Of a stretch of DNA of 64,000 nt, positions 25,661-35,451 are shown one piece after another. The stretch lies in assembly GCA_913063405.1 (NCBI GenBank), contig CAJXZB010000016.1:1-64000 (forward strand). Reading direction: 5' to 3'. The notes under the pieces were generated by a model. The model worked only from the letters and a program-made list of their open reading frames with translations, had not been told where the DNA came from and did no database searches. This stretch comes from an uncultured Ulvibacter sp. Lineage in GTDB: Bacteria > Bacteroidota > Bacteroidia > Flavobacteriales > Flavobacteriaceae. Within the stretch, counting starts at the first letter, position 1. Every line of letters begins with the position of its first letter. The translations under genes and the position numbers were made by a program.

Positions 25661-27120
25661 TATTAGTAAGAGACATATTGTATAAGGTGACCCTAGATAA
25701 AGTCGTGGGAAATACGGCTGTTGCTATACGGGGAATTCATTTTAATTCTCGAGCTGTTGGTTTGGATGATGTATTTGTAGCTATTAGAGGGACTTTGTCC
25801 AATGGTCATGACTATATAAAAATGGCTTGTGATAGAGGCGCGGTTGCGATCGTATGTGAAGAAATTCCGGAGGAAACGATAAATGGAATCACCTATATCC
25901 AGGTGGACGATTCACAGCAGGCACTGGCTATAATGGCGGCTAATTATTACGATAATCCTTCCGAAAGTCTAAAACTGGTTGGTGTAACTGGAACTAATGG
26001 TAAAACGACGATTTCTAGTTTACTGTATAATTTGTTTAAAGCGGCTGGATATGAAGTGGGGTTGTTGTCGACGGTAAAAGTAATGGTTGGAAACACCCAA
26101 TTTATTGCAACCCATACAACTCCAGATTCACTGACTATCAATAGGTATTTGAGGGAGATGGTGGATGCTAGTGTTGAATATTGCTTTATGGAAGTTAGTT
26201 CTCACGGAATTCATCAAAAGCGCACCGAAGGGTTATATTTTACTGGAGGAATTTTCACAAACCTTTCGCACGATCATTTAGATTACCATAAGGACTTCAA
26301 GGAGTATCGTGATGTGAAGAAATTGTTCTTTGATCGGCTACCAAAATCAGCTTTTGCATTAGTAAACACCGACGATAAAAATGGTTCGGTGATGCTTCAG
26401 AACACCAAAGCAAAGAAGTATGCATATGCCCTTAAATCCTATGCCAATTATAAAGCTCAGATTCTTGAAAATCAATTTGCAGGCTTACTTCTGAAAATTA
26501 ACAATCAAGAACTTTGGGTAAAGCTTATAGGGAACTTCAATGCGTATAATTTGTTAGCGATTTATGCCACGGCAGATTTATTAGGTCTAGAGCAGTTGGA
26601 GATATTACAGCTTATGAGTGCTTTGGAAAGTGTCGATGGAAGATTTCAGTATACGGTTTCAAAAACAAATATTACAGCGATTGTTGATTATGCTCACACT
26701 CCCGACGCATTAAAAAATGTTTTGGAAACTATTAATAGTATTCGGACGGGCAATGAAGAGTTGATTACGGTGGTTGGTTGTGGCGGAGATCGGGATGTCC
26801 AAAAGCGTCCTAAAATGGGAAATATTTCTTCGATGCTTAGTACAAAAGTGATTTTCACAAGCGATAATCCAAGAAGCGAAAAACCAGAGACAATAATAGA
26901 AGAGATTGAGACAGGTGTTCCAGCAATTCATTATAAAAAGACTATTTCTATTGCGGATAGAAAGCAAGCTATAAAGGCTGCCTGTCAAATGGCAAATGAC
27001 GATGATATCATTTTAATTGCTGGTAAAGGTCATGAAAACTATCAAGAAATTAACGGAGAGCGTTTCGATTTTGATGATTTTAAAATTGTAAACGAACTAT
27101 TAATCGCCCTAAATAAATAA
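25657..27120 (+). CDS. murE: UDP-MurNAc-tripeptide ligase
   Basis: 487 aa. N-terminal UDP-sugar-binding domain (FNSRAVGLDDVFVAIRG), ATP site GVTGTNGKTT (109-118), SSHGIHQKR and the C-terminal Mur ligase domain. DNPR (403-406) is the meso-diaminopimelate selectivity motif, so the peptidoglycan is of the DAP type. GTG start at 25657 overlaps the ftsI stop. Confidence 0.95.
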   Translation: MILVRDILYKVTLDKVVGNTAVAIRGIHFNSRAVGLDDVFVAIRGTLSNGHDYIKMACDRGAVAIVCEEIPEETINGITYIQVDDSQQALAIMAANYYDNPSESLKLVGVTGTNGKTTISSLLYNLFKAAGYEVGLLSTVKVMVGNTQFIATHTTPDSLTINRYLREMVDASVEYCFMEVSSHGIHQKRTEGLYFTGGIFTNLSHDHLDYHKDFKEYRDVKKLFFDRLPKSAFALVNTDDKNGSVMLQNTKAKKYAYALKSYANYKAQILENQFAGLLLKINNQELWVKLIGNFNAYNLLAIYATADLLGLEQLEILQLMSALESVDGRFQYTVSKTNITAIVDYAHTPDALKNVLETINSIRTGNEELITVVGCGGDRDVQKRPKMGNISSMLSTKVIFTSDNPRSEKPETIIEEIETGVPAIHYKKTISIADRKQAIKAACQMANDDDIILIAGKGHENYQEINGERFDFDDFKIVNELLIALNK

Positions 27121-27123
27121 ACT

Positions 27124-28356
27124 ATGTTGTATTATTTGTTTGAATATTTAGAAACTAATTATCAGCTACCTGGCGCGAGTCTTTTCGGTTTTATAACCTT
27201 TAGAGCAGCAATGTCGGTTATTTTGTCGCTCTTCATCGCTACTGTTTATGGGAAAAAAATTATTCTGTTTTTACAGAGAAGACAGGTTGGAGAAACGGTA
27301 CGTGATTTAGGGTTGGATGGTCAGGCCGAAAAGGCTGGAACTCCAACAATGGGGGGGATCATAATCATTTTGGCTACTATTATTCCAGTTCTGCTTTTTG
27401 CAAAGCTTGAAAACATTTACGTGATCCTACTACTAATAACTACCATCTGGATGGGGATTATTGGATTCATAGATGATTATATTAAAAAGTTTAAGAATGA
27501 TAAGGAAGGATTAGCGGGAAGATACAAGGTTATTGGACAGGTCGGTTTGGGTGTTATTGTTGGTGCCACCATGTTCTTTCATCCAGATATAACGGTAAAA
27601 CGAGAAAAGGTGAATCCTGTAACAGGAACCGAAATCGTCTCTAAAAATCCGCAAAAAGAATTTTATCCAGAGGAAAAAACACTTTTAACTACGATTCCAT
27701 TTGTAAAAGGAAATGAGCTCAATTATGAAAACCTTGTCACCTGGATAAGCGAAGATTACAAAAGTTATGCGTGGCTCATTTTTATACCAATCGTAATTTT
27801 TATAGTTACCGCAGTTTCAAATGGTGCTAATCTAACCGATGGCATTGACGGTCTTGCAGCTGGGACTTCAGCAATTATCGCAATTACCTTGGCGCTTTTT
27901 GCATGGGTCTCTGGGAATGTGATTTTTTCAGATTACTTAAACATTATGTATATCCCAAACACAGGTGAGATGACCATTTTTATTATGTCGTTTGTGGGTG
28001 CGCTCATAGGATTTCTTTGGTACAACACCTATCCAGCTCAAGTATTTATGGGAGATACCGGAAGCTTGACGATAGGGGGGATAATTGCCGTAATTGCGAT
28101 CGCGATTCGAAAGGAATGGCTCATTCCAATCTTATGCGGTGTTTTTTTTATTGAAACACTCTCCGTAATGATACAAGTGAGTTGGTTTAAGTATACAAGG
28201 AAGAAATTTGGAGATGGTCGTAGAATATTCTTGATGTCGCCATTGCACCATCATTTTCAGAAGAAAGGATTCCACGAGAGCAAGATAGTTACGCGATTTT
28301 GGATTGTTGGGATATTCCTTGCGATTATAACCATAGTGACATTGAAAATTAGATAA
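27124..28356 (+). CDS. mraY: phospho-MurNAc-pentapeptide transferase
   Basis: 410 aa, about 50 longer than the E. coli enzyme because of a loop (about 155-205, with [19 protein letters not shown]) typical of Bacteroidota. Multiple membrane helices. Catalytic blocks [37 protein letters not shown] and [14 protein letters not shown] are all present. It makes lipid I from undecaprenyl phosphate in the inner membrane. Confidence 0.96.
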   Translation: MLYYLFEYLETNYQLPGASLFGFITFRAAMSVILSLFIATVYGKKIILFLQRRQVGETVRDLGLDGQAEKAGTPTMGGIIIILATIIPVLLFAKLENIYVILLLITTIWMGIIGFIDDYIKKFKNDKEGLAGRYKVIGQVGLGVIVGATMFFHPDITVKREKVNPVTGTEIVSKNPQKEFYPEEKTLLTTIPFVKGNELNYENLVTWISEDYKSYAWLIFIPIVIFIVTAVSNGANLTDGIDGLAAGTSAIIAITLALFAWVSGNVIFSDYLNIMYIPNTGEMTIFIMSFVGALIGFLWYNTYPAQVFMGDTGSLTIGGIIAVIAIAIRKEWLIPILCGVFFIETLSVMIQVSWFKYTRKKFGDGRRIFLMSPLHHHFQKKGFHESKIVTRFWIVGIFLAIITIVTLKIR

Positions 28357-28357
28357 A

Positions 28358-29695
28358 GTGGTGAACGGACTGGTCATACTGGGCGGAGGAGAGAGTGGGG
28401 TAGGGACGGCCATTTTAGGAAAACAGCAGGGGTTCGAAGTATTTGTTTCAGACTTCAGAAAGATTAAAGAAACGTACAAACAAGTTCTTATACATCATGA
28501 GATTGAATGGGAAGAGGAAGGCCATACCGAAGCTAAGATTCTTTCAGCAAATCTAGTAATGAAGAGTCCGGGAATACCCGATACGGCTCCGATAGTAGTA
28601 AGACTGAAAGAGGCTGGTGTTCGTGTGATTTCTGAAATAGAATTTGCCGCTACATATACGAAAGCGACTATTGTTGGAATAACGGGGAGCAATGGAAAGA
28701 CCACAACAGCAACCCTAACACATGAATTGTTAAAACAAGGTGGGTTGAATGTGGCGCTAGGAGGAAACATAGGTAAGAGTTTCGCTGAACAGGTTTCGGA
28801 AGGCGCCTACGAAAACTTTGTTCTAGAGTTGAGTAGTTTTCAGTTAGACGGAATTGAATCTTTTGCGCCTCATATCGCGGTGTTGTTGAATTTAAGTCCG
28901 GACCATTTGGATAGATACGATTATAAATATGAAGATTATATCGCGTCAAAATTTAGAATTGTAATGAATCAAACCAAGGATGACTATTTCATCTATGATT
29001 CGGATGACGAAGAAATTACATGTTGGTTAAATAAATACCCCATAAAATCTCGATTACTGCCTTTTTCAGTAAAAAAAGAAATAAAACAAGGCGCATTTAT
29101 AAAAAGTAAGGAAATAATAATAACAATAGATAATACAAATTTCACTATGCCAATCGCATCATTAGGACTACAAGGACAGCACAACCAGAAAAACGCAATG
29201 GCTGCATCAACCATTGCCACCCTTTTAAAAATTAGGAAAGCTACCATTCGGGAGTGTTTGGAAAAATTTCAAGGGGTGGAACATCGTCTTGAAAAAGTAT
29301 TGAAGATAAACAATGTTATGTATATCAATGACTCCAAGGCTACCAATGTCAATGCAACTTTCTATGCTTTAGATAGTATGCAAACACCAACGGTCTGGAT
29401 TGTTGGGGGTGTGGATAAGGGGAATGATTATACAGAATTACTTCCTTTCGTTAACGAAAAGGTAAAGGCGATTATTTGTTTAGGATTGGATAACGAAAAA
29501 ATTGTCAAATCCTTTGGCAACATAGTCGATATGATGGTTGAGACTCAGTCAATGGAGCAAGCTATTCAGGAGGCGTATCGATTGGCGGAGCGTGGAGACT
29601 CGGTGCTATTATCTCCTGCTTGTGCGAGTTTTGATTTGTTCGAAAATTACGAGGATCGAGGAAGACAATTTAAACGTGCTGTAAGACATCTTTAA
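28358..29695 (+). CDS. murD: UDP-MurNAc-L-alanine:D-glutamate ligase
   Basis: 445 aa. N-terminal Rossmann-type LVILGGGESGVGTAIL, ATP-binding VGITGSNGKTTTAT, LELSSFQLDG, VLLNLSPDHLDRY, INDSKATNVNAT and LSPACASFDLFENYEDRG. Starts GTG at 28358, one base after mraY. Adds D-Glu to UDP-MurNAc-L-Ala in the cytoplasm. Confidence 0.96.
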   Translation: MVNGLVILGGGESGVGTAILGKQQGFEVFVSDFRKIKETYKQVLIHHEIEWEEEGHTEAKILSANLVMKSPGIPDTAPIVVRLKEAGVRVISEIEFAATYTKATIVGITGSNGKTTTATLTHELLKQGGLNVALGGNIGKSFAEQVSEGAYENFVLELSSFQLDGIESFAPHIAVLLNLSPDHLDRYDYKYEDYIASKFRIVMNQTKDDYFIYDSDDEEITCWLNKYPIKSRLLPFSVKKEIKQGAFIKSKEIIITIDNTNFTMPIASLGLQGQHNQKNAMAASTIATLLKIRKATIRECLEKFQGVEHRLEKVLKINNVMYINDSKATNVNATFYALDSMQTPTVWIVGGVDKGNDYTELLPFVNEKVKAIICLGLDNEKIVKSFGNIVDMMVETQSMEQAIQEAYRLAERGDSVLLSPACASFDLFENYEDRGRQFKRAVRHL

Positions 29696-29701
29696 TACGA
29701 A

Positions 29702-30892
29702 ATGCGAAACATTTTTCAACATATTCAAGGAGATAAAGCTATTTGGGCGGTAGTGGCGCTTTTGGCATTGTTTTCTTTCCTTCCTGTGTATAGCGCAAGT
29801 AGTAACCTTGCCTATCTATATGGCGATGGAAGTACCTTGCCTTTTTTGCTGAAACACTTCGCACACTTATTATTAGGCTTTGCAATTTTATATGGAATTC
29901 ATAAAATCCCTTATCACTATTTCAGGGGGTTATCAATTATTGCATTACCGGTGATTGTGGTTTTATTGTTGATTACTATTGCGGAAGGAACCACCATTGA
30001 AGGGGCAAATGCGAGTAGATGGATTCGCGTGCCGTTTGTTGGAGTTACTTTCCAAACATCCACGCTCGCCGCCGTGGTACTAATGACGTATGTAGCACGT
30101 TATCTTTCAAGAATCAAAGACAAACAAATTACCTTTAAGGAAACATTGCTTCCCTTGTGGGTGCCAGTTTTTTTAGTGCTAGCCCTTATTTTTCCCGCAA
30201 ACTTCTCGACTACAGCGATCATTTTTGCAATGGTAGTGGTTTTAGTATTTGTTGGGGGATATCCATTAAAATATCTCGGAATTATTTTGGGTGTAGGGCT
30301 GTTGTTTCTAACCTTATTTGTCTTAGCTGCAAAGGCCTTTCCAGATGTATTCCCGAACAGGGTTGATACTTGGATAAGCAGGGTTGAAAGTTTTAGTGAC
30401 AACGAAGATACCGAGGCAGACTATCAAATAGAAAAGGCAAAAATTGCAATAGCTTCTGGTGGCGTTACCGGATTGGGACCTGGGAAAAGTGTACAAAAGA
30501 ACTTTTTGCCACAGTCTTCTTCAGATTTTATTTATGCAATTATTGTAGAAGAATTTGGAATGTTAGGAGCTTTTTTTCTACTGTTTTTATACTTGTTGTT
30601 ACTATTTCGATTGGTGATCGTTGCCTACAAATCGGACTCTATGTTTGGAAAGCTTTTGGTAATTGGAGTAGGTCTGCCTATAGTGTTTCAGGCACTTATA
30701 AATATGGCGGTTGCAGTAGAATTATTTCCAGTAACCGGACAAACACTACCGCTCATTAGTAGTGGTGGCACCTCCATTTGGATGACTTGTTTGGCATTAG
30801 GAATGATATTAAGTGTAAGTGCGAAAAGAGTAGCAGCACCTAAGGAAGATAAAGAACAAAACCCATTAGATATTTTAAGTGAGGCCCTATAA
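29702..30892 (+). CDS. ftsW: septal peptidoglycan glycosyltransferase FtsW
   Basis: 396 aa, SEDS family with about ten membrane helices. Conserved [20 protein letters not shown], the [15 protein letters not shown] region, [22 protein letters not shown] (with the essential acidic residue) and [17 protein letters not shown]. Partner of FtsI. Overlaps murG by 14 bases. Confidence 0.95.
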   Translation: MRNIFQHIQGDKAIWAVVALLALFSFLPVYSASSNLAYLYGDGSTLPFLLKHFAHLLLGFAILYGIHKIPYHYFRGLSIIALPVIVVLLLITIAEGTTIEGANASRWIRVPFVGVTFQTSTLAAVVLMTYVARYLSRIKDKQITFKETLLPLWVPVFLVLALIFPANFSTTAIIFAMVVVLVFVGGYPLKYLGIILGVGLLFLTLFVLAAKAFPDVFPNRVDTWISRVESFSDNEDTEADYQIEKAKIAIASGGVTGLGPGKSVQKNFLPQSSSDFIYAIIVEEFGMLGAFFLLFLYLLLLFRLVIVAYKSDSMFGKLLVIGVGLPIVFQALINMAVAVELFPVTGQTLPLISSGGTSIWMTCLALGMILSVSAKRVAAPKEDKEQNPLDILSEAL

Positions 30893-31982
30893 ATTTATAA
30901 TAAGCGGAGGTGGAACTGGAGGTCATATCTATCCAGCGTTAGCGATTGCAAATGAATTAAAGATTCGTTATCCCGATGCCGACTTCCTATTCGTTGGAGC
31001 CAGGGATAGAATGGAAATGGAAAAAGTGCCACAAGCTGGTTACAGGATTGAAGGTCTTTGGATTTCTGGATTGCAACGTAGTTTAAGTTTTAAAAATTTA
31101 CTTTTTCCGTTTAAACTCATATCTAGCCTGATACGATCACGTGGTATTATTAGGAAGTTTAAGCCTCATGCGGCTATTGGAACGGGAGGATATGCGAGTG
31201 CTCCTTTATTACGAGTTGCTTCAAATAAAGGGATTCCTTGTTTAATACAGGAGCAAAATAGTTACGCGGGAATTACGAATAAATGGTTGAGTAATAAAGT
31301 GCAACGTATTTGCGTAGCATATGATGGAATGGAAAAGTTTTTTCCTTCTGAAAAAATTAAACTTACAGGAAATCCTGTGCGACAAGATCTTTTGGATGTC
31401 TCTTCGAAAAGAATTGAGGCCCTTCAGTTTTTTAACCTAAGGGATACTAAAAAAACGTTGCTAGTTCTAGGCGGTAGTTTGGGTGCTAAAAAAATAAATG
31501 AGCTGGTCGAAAAATCACTTCCTTTTTTTGCTAAAAGCAACTTACAACTGATTTGGCAATGTGGAAAGTTTTATGAGGCCGCCTACAAGGATAAAGGTTC
31601 AGGTTTGGTCCAGGTGCATACCTTTTTGAATAGAATGGATTTGGCATATGCAGCAGCGGATATTATTATTTCAAGGTCTGGTGCCCTATCAGTTTCTGAA
31701 TTGTGTTTGGTTGGAAAGCCCGTGGTTTTTATTCCATCGCCAAATGTTGCTGAAGATCATCAAACTAAGAACGCTTTGGCAATTTCAGAAAAAAAAGGAG
31801 CGTTATTAATAAAGGAGAGTGAATTGGAAGCCTGTTTTGAAATAGAATTTTTGGACCTTTTAAATTCGGAAGAACAACAAGAACAGCTTTCAGAAAATAT
31901 TAAAAAATTAGCAAAACCAAACGCTACTAAGCAGATAGTGGAAGAACTGGAAAAGCTATTATATACTTCACAGGGAAGTTAA
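30879..31982 (+). CDS. murG: UDP-GlcNAc transferase MurG (lipid II synthesis)
   Basis: 367 aa, GT28 family. [16 protein letters not shown] at the N-terminus, [43 protein letters not shown] and the acceptor region [11 protein letters not shown] plus [19 protein letters not shown] start at 30879 within the ftsW tail. Adds GlcNAc to lipid I at the cytoplasmic face. Confidence 0.96.
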   Translation: MRPYKFIISGGGTGGHIYPALAIANELKIRYPDADFLFVGARDRMEMEKVPQAGYRIEGLWISGLQRSLSFKNLLFPFKLISSLIRSRGIIRKFKPHAAIGTGGYASAPLLRVASNKGIPCLIQEQNSYAGITNKWLSNKVQRICVAYDGMEKFFPSEKIKLTGNPVRQDLLDVSSKRIEALQFFNLRDTKKTLLVLGGSLGAKKINELVEKSLPFFAKSNLQLIWQCGKFYEAAYKDKGSGLVQVHTFLNRMDLAYAAADIIISRSGALSVSELCLVGKPVVFIPSPNVAEDHQTKNALAISEKKGALLIKESELEACFEIEFLDLLNSEEQQEQLSENIKKLAKPNATKQIVEELEKLLYTSQGS

Positions 31983-31983
31983 T

Positions 31984-33339
31984 ATGAGGAATATAAACGA
32001 CATACAAACTTTTTATTTCATCGGTATCGGTGGTATTGGGATGAGTGCGTTGGCACGTTATTTTAATTCTATGGGTAAGGAGGTTTTGGGATATGATAAG
32101 ACCCCAAGCGCTATAACAAATGCGCTTATTTCTGAAGGAATCTCTATTGGTTTTATTGATGAAGTTTCAGAATTGTCACAAGAGGTTTTAGCTGTTGAAA
32201 ATACGTTGGTTGTTTACACACCTGCTATTCCGAAGCAGAGTAAAATACTTGGATATTTTAATACCAATGGCTACACCGTTTTAAAAAGAGCCGCCTTGTT
32301 AGGAGAGGTAACCAAAAATAGTACCTGTCTTGCGGTCGCTGGAACTCATGGAAAGACAACAACCTCTGCGATATTGGGCCATCTCCTTGCAGAATGTAAT
32401 ATGCCAATGACAGCTTTCCTGGGCGGAATTGCAGAAAATTATAACTCAAATTTTATTTCCAAGGGCCACGAGATTACCGTTGTAGAGGCCGATGAGTTCG
32501 ACAGATCTTTCCTCAATTTGCAACCGGACATCGCCTGTGTTACTTCAATGGATGTGGATCACTTGGATATTTATGGTGATGCTTCGGCTATAGAAGATGC
32601 TTTTAAAGATTTTTCAGCCCTGCTTTCAGTAAAAGATAACTTATTAGTGAAAAAGGGGCTTCCATTAGAGGGCAAAACAGTTGCCGTTGGGGAAGAAGCT
32701 GACTTTGAAGCACAAAATGTACGGATTGAAAATGGATACTATGTTTTTGATCTAAAAACTCCTAGTCTAATTTTAAAGGATTTACAGTTCCAGCTCCCCG
32801 GACATCATAACCTATTTAATGCGATAACAGCTTTGGGAATGGCAATTTTAGCAGGTTCCCCAACCGATTGCCTTCCCGAAGCTTTATTTAGTTTTAAAGG
32901 TGTACAAAGGCGTTTTTCTTATAAAATAAAAAGTGATTCCTTGGTGCTTATTGATGATTACGCGCATCACCCAACCGAAATTGATGCGTTATTTCAGGCT
33001 GTTAGTGAAATGTACCCCGATGATAAAAAATTAGTCGTCTTCCAGCCACATTTATTTAGTCGAACAAGAGATTTTATTGGCGGTTTTGCAAAGAGTCTTG
33101 CGCAATTTGACGAATTGATTTTATTGGATATTTATCCAGCAAGAGAGGAGCCAATAGCTGGCGTTACATCGCAGTGGCTGTTTAGCAAGGTTAATACAAA
33201 TGAAAAAAAACTGGTTTCAAAAGAGAATTTACCGGAGGCCATTAGAGCATCTAATTGTCGAGTTAAACTCTTGGTAGGTGCCGGAGACATAGGTGCTGAA
33301 GTGAACAACATAACCAAAATTTTGAAAGATGAAGCGTAG
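31984..33339 (+). CDS. murC: UDP-MurNAc:L-alanine ligase
   Basis: 451 aa. FYFIGIGGIGMSALARYF dinucleotide-like start, ATP site AVAGTHGKTTTSAI, VVEADEFDRSFL, DVDHLDIYGD and DDYAHHPTEIDA. Adds the first amino acid of the stem peptide. Overlaps ftsQ by 11 bases. No ddl gene lies between murC and ftsQ, unlike many Proteobacteria. Confidence 0.96.
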   Translation: MRNINDIQTFYFIGIGGIGMSALARYFNSMGKEVLGYDKTPSAITNALISEGISIGFIDEVSELSQEVLAVENTLVVYTPAIPKQSKILGYFNTNGYTVLKRAALLGEVTKNSTCLAVAGTHGKTTTSAILGHLLAECNMPMTAFLGGIAENYNSNFISKGHEITVVEADEFDRSFLNLQPDIACVTSMDVDHLDIYGDASAIEDAFKDFSALLSVKDNLLVKKGLPLEGKTVAVGEEADFEAQNVRIENGYYVFDLKTPSLILKDLQFQLPGHHNLFNAITALGMAILAGSPTDCLPEALFSFKGVQRRFSYKIKSDSLVLIDDYAHHPTEIDALFQAVSEMYPDDKKLVVFQPHLFSRTRDFIGGFAKSLAQFDELILLDIYPAREEPIAGVTSQWLFSKVNTNEKKLVSKENLPEAIRASNCRVKLLVGAGDIGAEVNNITKILKDEA

Positions 33340-34045
33340 CTGGGGTATTATAAAATTTGTGTTGCTTGGAGCGCTTGTTGTGTTTCTTTTCAGTTTTACT
33401 GCGGAAAGAAACAAGAAGCGAAAATTAACCAAAATTGACCTTGAGTTCGTCGATGGAAACACACCTTTTATCACATTAAATTCGGTTAATAAATTGTTGA
33501 TACAAAATCATGAGAAGGTTACGAGCATCGATAAAGAAACTTTAGTTTTGAATGAGATGGAGCTTAGACTCAAGGAAAATCCTATGATTCGCGATGCTCA
33601 GGTTTTTATGACGGTGGATGGTGTACTCGGGGCAAAAATAGAACAGCGTACACCCATTGCAAGAGTATCAAGCTCGCCAGATTATTATATAGATGCAGAC
33701 GGAAAGAAGATGCCATTGTCATCTGTTTTTACCGCTAGGGTTCCAATAATTAACGCTGGTGAGAAGATGAATTTTGAAAAAGTAACAAAGTTGCTCTTAA
33801 AAATTAATGATGATCCGTTTATGAAAAGCGGAGTTGTTGGATTGGATATAGAGAATAACGGGGGAGTAGTAATGAGATTTCGCAAGTACAATTTTAAAGT
33901 GCTTTTTGGGAATATCGAATCGATAGAAAAGAAGTTTCAGAATTTTAAAGCTTTCTTTCAAAAAATAAAACAGGATGGTACGCTCAAAGAATACCACCTT
34001 GTGAATTTACAATTTGAAAGTCAGGTAGTAGCCACAAAACGTTAA
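33329..34045 (+). CDS. ftsQ: cell division protein FtsQ
   Basis: 238 aa. Short cytoplasmic N-terminus, one transmembrane helix (about 8-26, KFVLLGALVVFLFSFTA), then a periplasmic POTRA-like and beta domain (LENPMIRDAQVFMTVDGVLGAKIEQRTPIARV is the typical beta-domain entry). YYIDADGKKMPL is well conserved in the family. Bridges early and late divisome proteins. Position between murC and ftsA confirms it. Confidence 0.92.
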   Translation: MKRSWGIIKFVLLGALVVFLFSFTAERNKKRKLTKIDLEFVDGNTPFITLNSVNKLLIQNHEKVTSIDKETLVLNEMELRLKENPMIRDAQVFMTVDGVLGAKIEQRTPIARVSSSPDYYIDADGKKMPLSSVFTARVPIINAGEKMNFEKVTKLLLKINDDPFMKSGVVGLDIENNGGVVMRFRKYNFKVLFGNIESIEKKFQNFKAFFQKIKQDGTLKEYHLVNLQFESQVVATKR

Positions 34046-34050
34046 GGCCA

Positions 34051-35385
34051 ATGGAAAACGATAACATAGCTGTAGGATTAGATATTGGAACCACTAAGAT
34101 TGTTGCCATGATTGGTAAAACCAATGAGTATGGCAAAATGGAAATTTTAGGCATTGGAAAGTCCAAGAGTTTAGGTGTGCATAGAGGTGTGGTGAATAAT
34201 ATTACGCAAACCATCCAGTCTATACAACAGGCCGTACAAGATGCGGAGACATCATCGGGAATAAAGATTCAAGATGTGGTCGTAGGTATTGCGGGACAGC
34301 ATATTAGAAGCTTACAACACAGTGATTATATCACACGCGGAAATAGCGATGAGGTAATAGATGAAGAAGACATCGACCGTTTGTGTAATCAGGTTCATAA
34401 ACTGGTAATGCTTCCTGGTGAAGAAATTCTGCATGTACTACCTCAAGATTTTAAAGTCGATGGACAGGCCGAAGTGAAGGAGCCAATTGGAATGTATGGT
34501 GGTAGATTGGAAGCGAATTTCCATGTGGTTGTTGGACAAGTTTCATCCATTCGAAATGTGGGCAGATGTATAAAAAGTGCTGGACTCGAACTGTCGGCGA
34601 TAACATTAGAGCCTTTGGCTTCTGCACAGGCAGTTTTGAGTCAGGAGGAAAAAGAAGCTGGAGTAGCGTTGATTGATATAGGAGGTGGAACCTCAGATCT
34701 TGCGATTTTTAAAGATGGAATTATAAGGCACACAGCCGTGATTCCTTTTGGGGGAAATGTGATTACAGACGATATAAAAGAAGGCTGTTCAATTATTGAA
34801 AAGCAAGCCGAATTGTTGAAAATTAAGTTTGGTTCTGCTTGGCCCGGAGAGAATAAAGACAACGAGATTGTTTCTATTCCTGGTCTAAGAGGAAGAGAAC
34901 CTAAAGAAATTACGTTAAAGAATCTTTCGAAAATAATTCACGCACGTGTTGTGGAAATTATCGAGCAGATTTATTTAGAGATTAAGAATTACGGTCACGA
35001 AGAGCAAAAGAAAAAGTTGATCGCCGGAATTGTTTTAACAGGAGGTGGAGCGCAATTGCAACATTTAAAGCAGTTGGTTGAATACATCACAGGAATGGAT
35101 ACACGTATTGGATATCCTAATGAGCATTTGGCAGGAGATAGCGATAGTGAGACTACAAGTCCGTTGTATGCAACGGCCGTTGGTTTGGTGCTAAATAGTT
35201 TACAGAATAATGAGAAGTTTTCTAGTGCTAAGGGTTATGATGCAGGGGAAGAAAATGCCGTTATTGCCGAAGAAAATGAAGTTGTAACAGATAATGAAAT
35301 AACTGATGAAGAACCAAAAGAGCGAAAGCGATTTTTTGATAAGTGGGCAGAGAAGTTCAAAGAGTTTTTGGACAACGCCGAATAA
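34051..35385 (+). CDS. ftsA: cell division protein FtsA
   Basis: 444 aa, actin-like ATPase. AVGLDIGTTKIVAMIG, VVNNITQTIQSIQQAV (1C subdomain), IDIGGGTSDLAIF and IVLTGGGAQLQHL. C-terminal extension (about 395-444) is acidic and ends with an amphipathic membrane-binding helix (KRFFDKWAEKFKEFLDN). Tethers FtsZ filaments to the inner membrane. Confidence 0.96.
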   Translation: MENDNIAVGLDIGTTKIVAMIGKTNEYGKMEILGIGKSKSLGVHRGVVNNITQTIQSIQQAVQDAETSSGIKIQDVVVGIAGQHIRSLQHSDYITRGNSDEVIDEEDIDRLCNQVHKLVMLPGEEILHVLPQDFKVDGQAEVKEPIGMYGGRLEANFHVVVGQVSSIRNVGRCIKSAGLELSAITLEPLASAQAVLSQEEKEAGVALIDIGGGTSDLAIFKDGIIRHTAVIPFGGNVITDDIKEGCSIIEKQAELLKIKFGSAWPGENKDNEIVSIPGLRGREPKEITLKNLSKIIHARVVEIIEQIYLEIKNYGHEEQKKKLIAGIVLTGGGAQLQHLKQLVEYITGMDTRIGYPNEHLAGDSDSETTSPLYATAVGLVLNSLQNNEKFSSAKGYDAGEENAVIAEENEVVTDNEITDEEPKERKRFFDKWAEKFKEFLDNAE

Positions 35386-35451
35386 AAAAGAATAAAATGA
35401 TAGTTCCGTTTAGCGGAATACATAATACATAAACCTCACAAAAATAAGTAT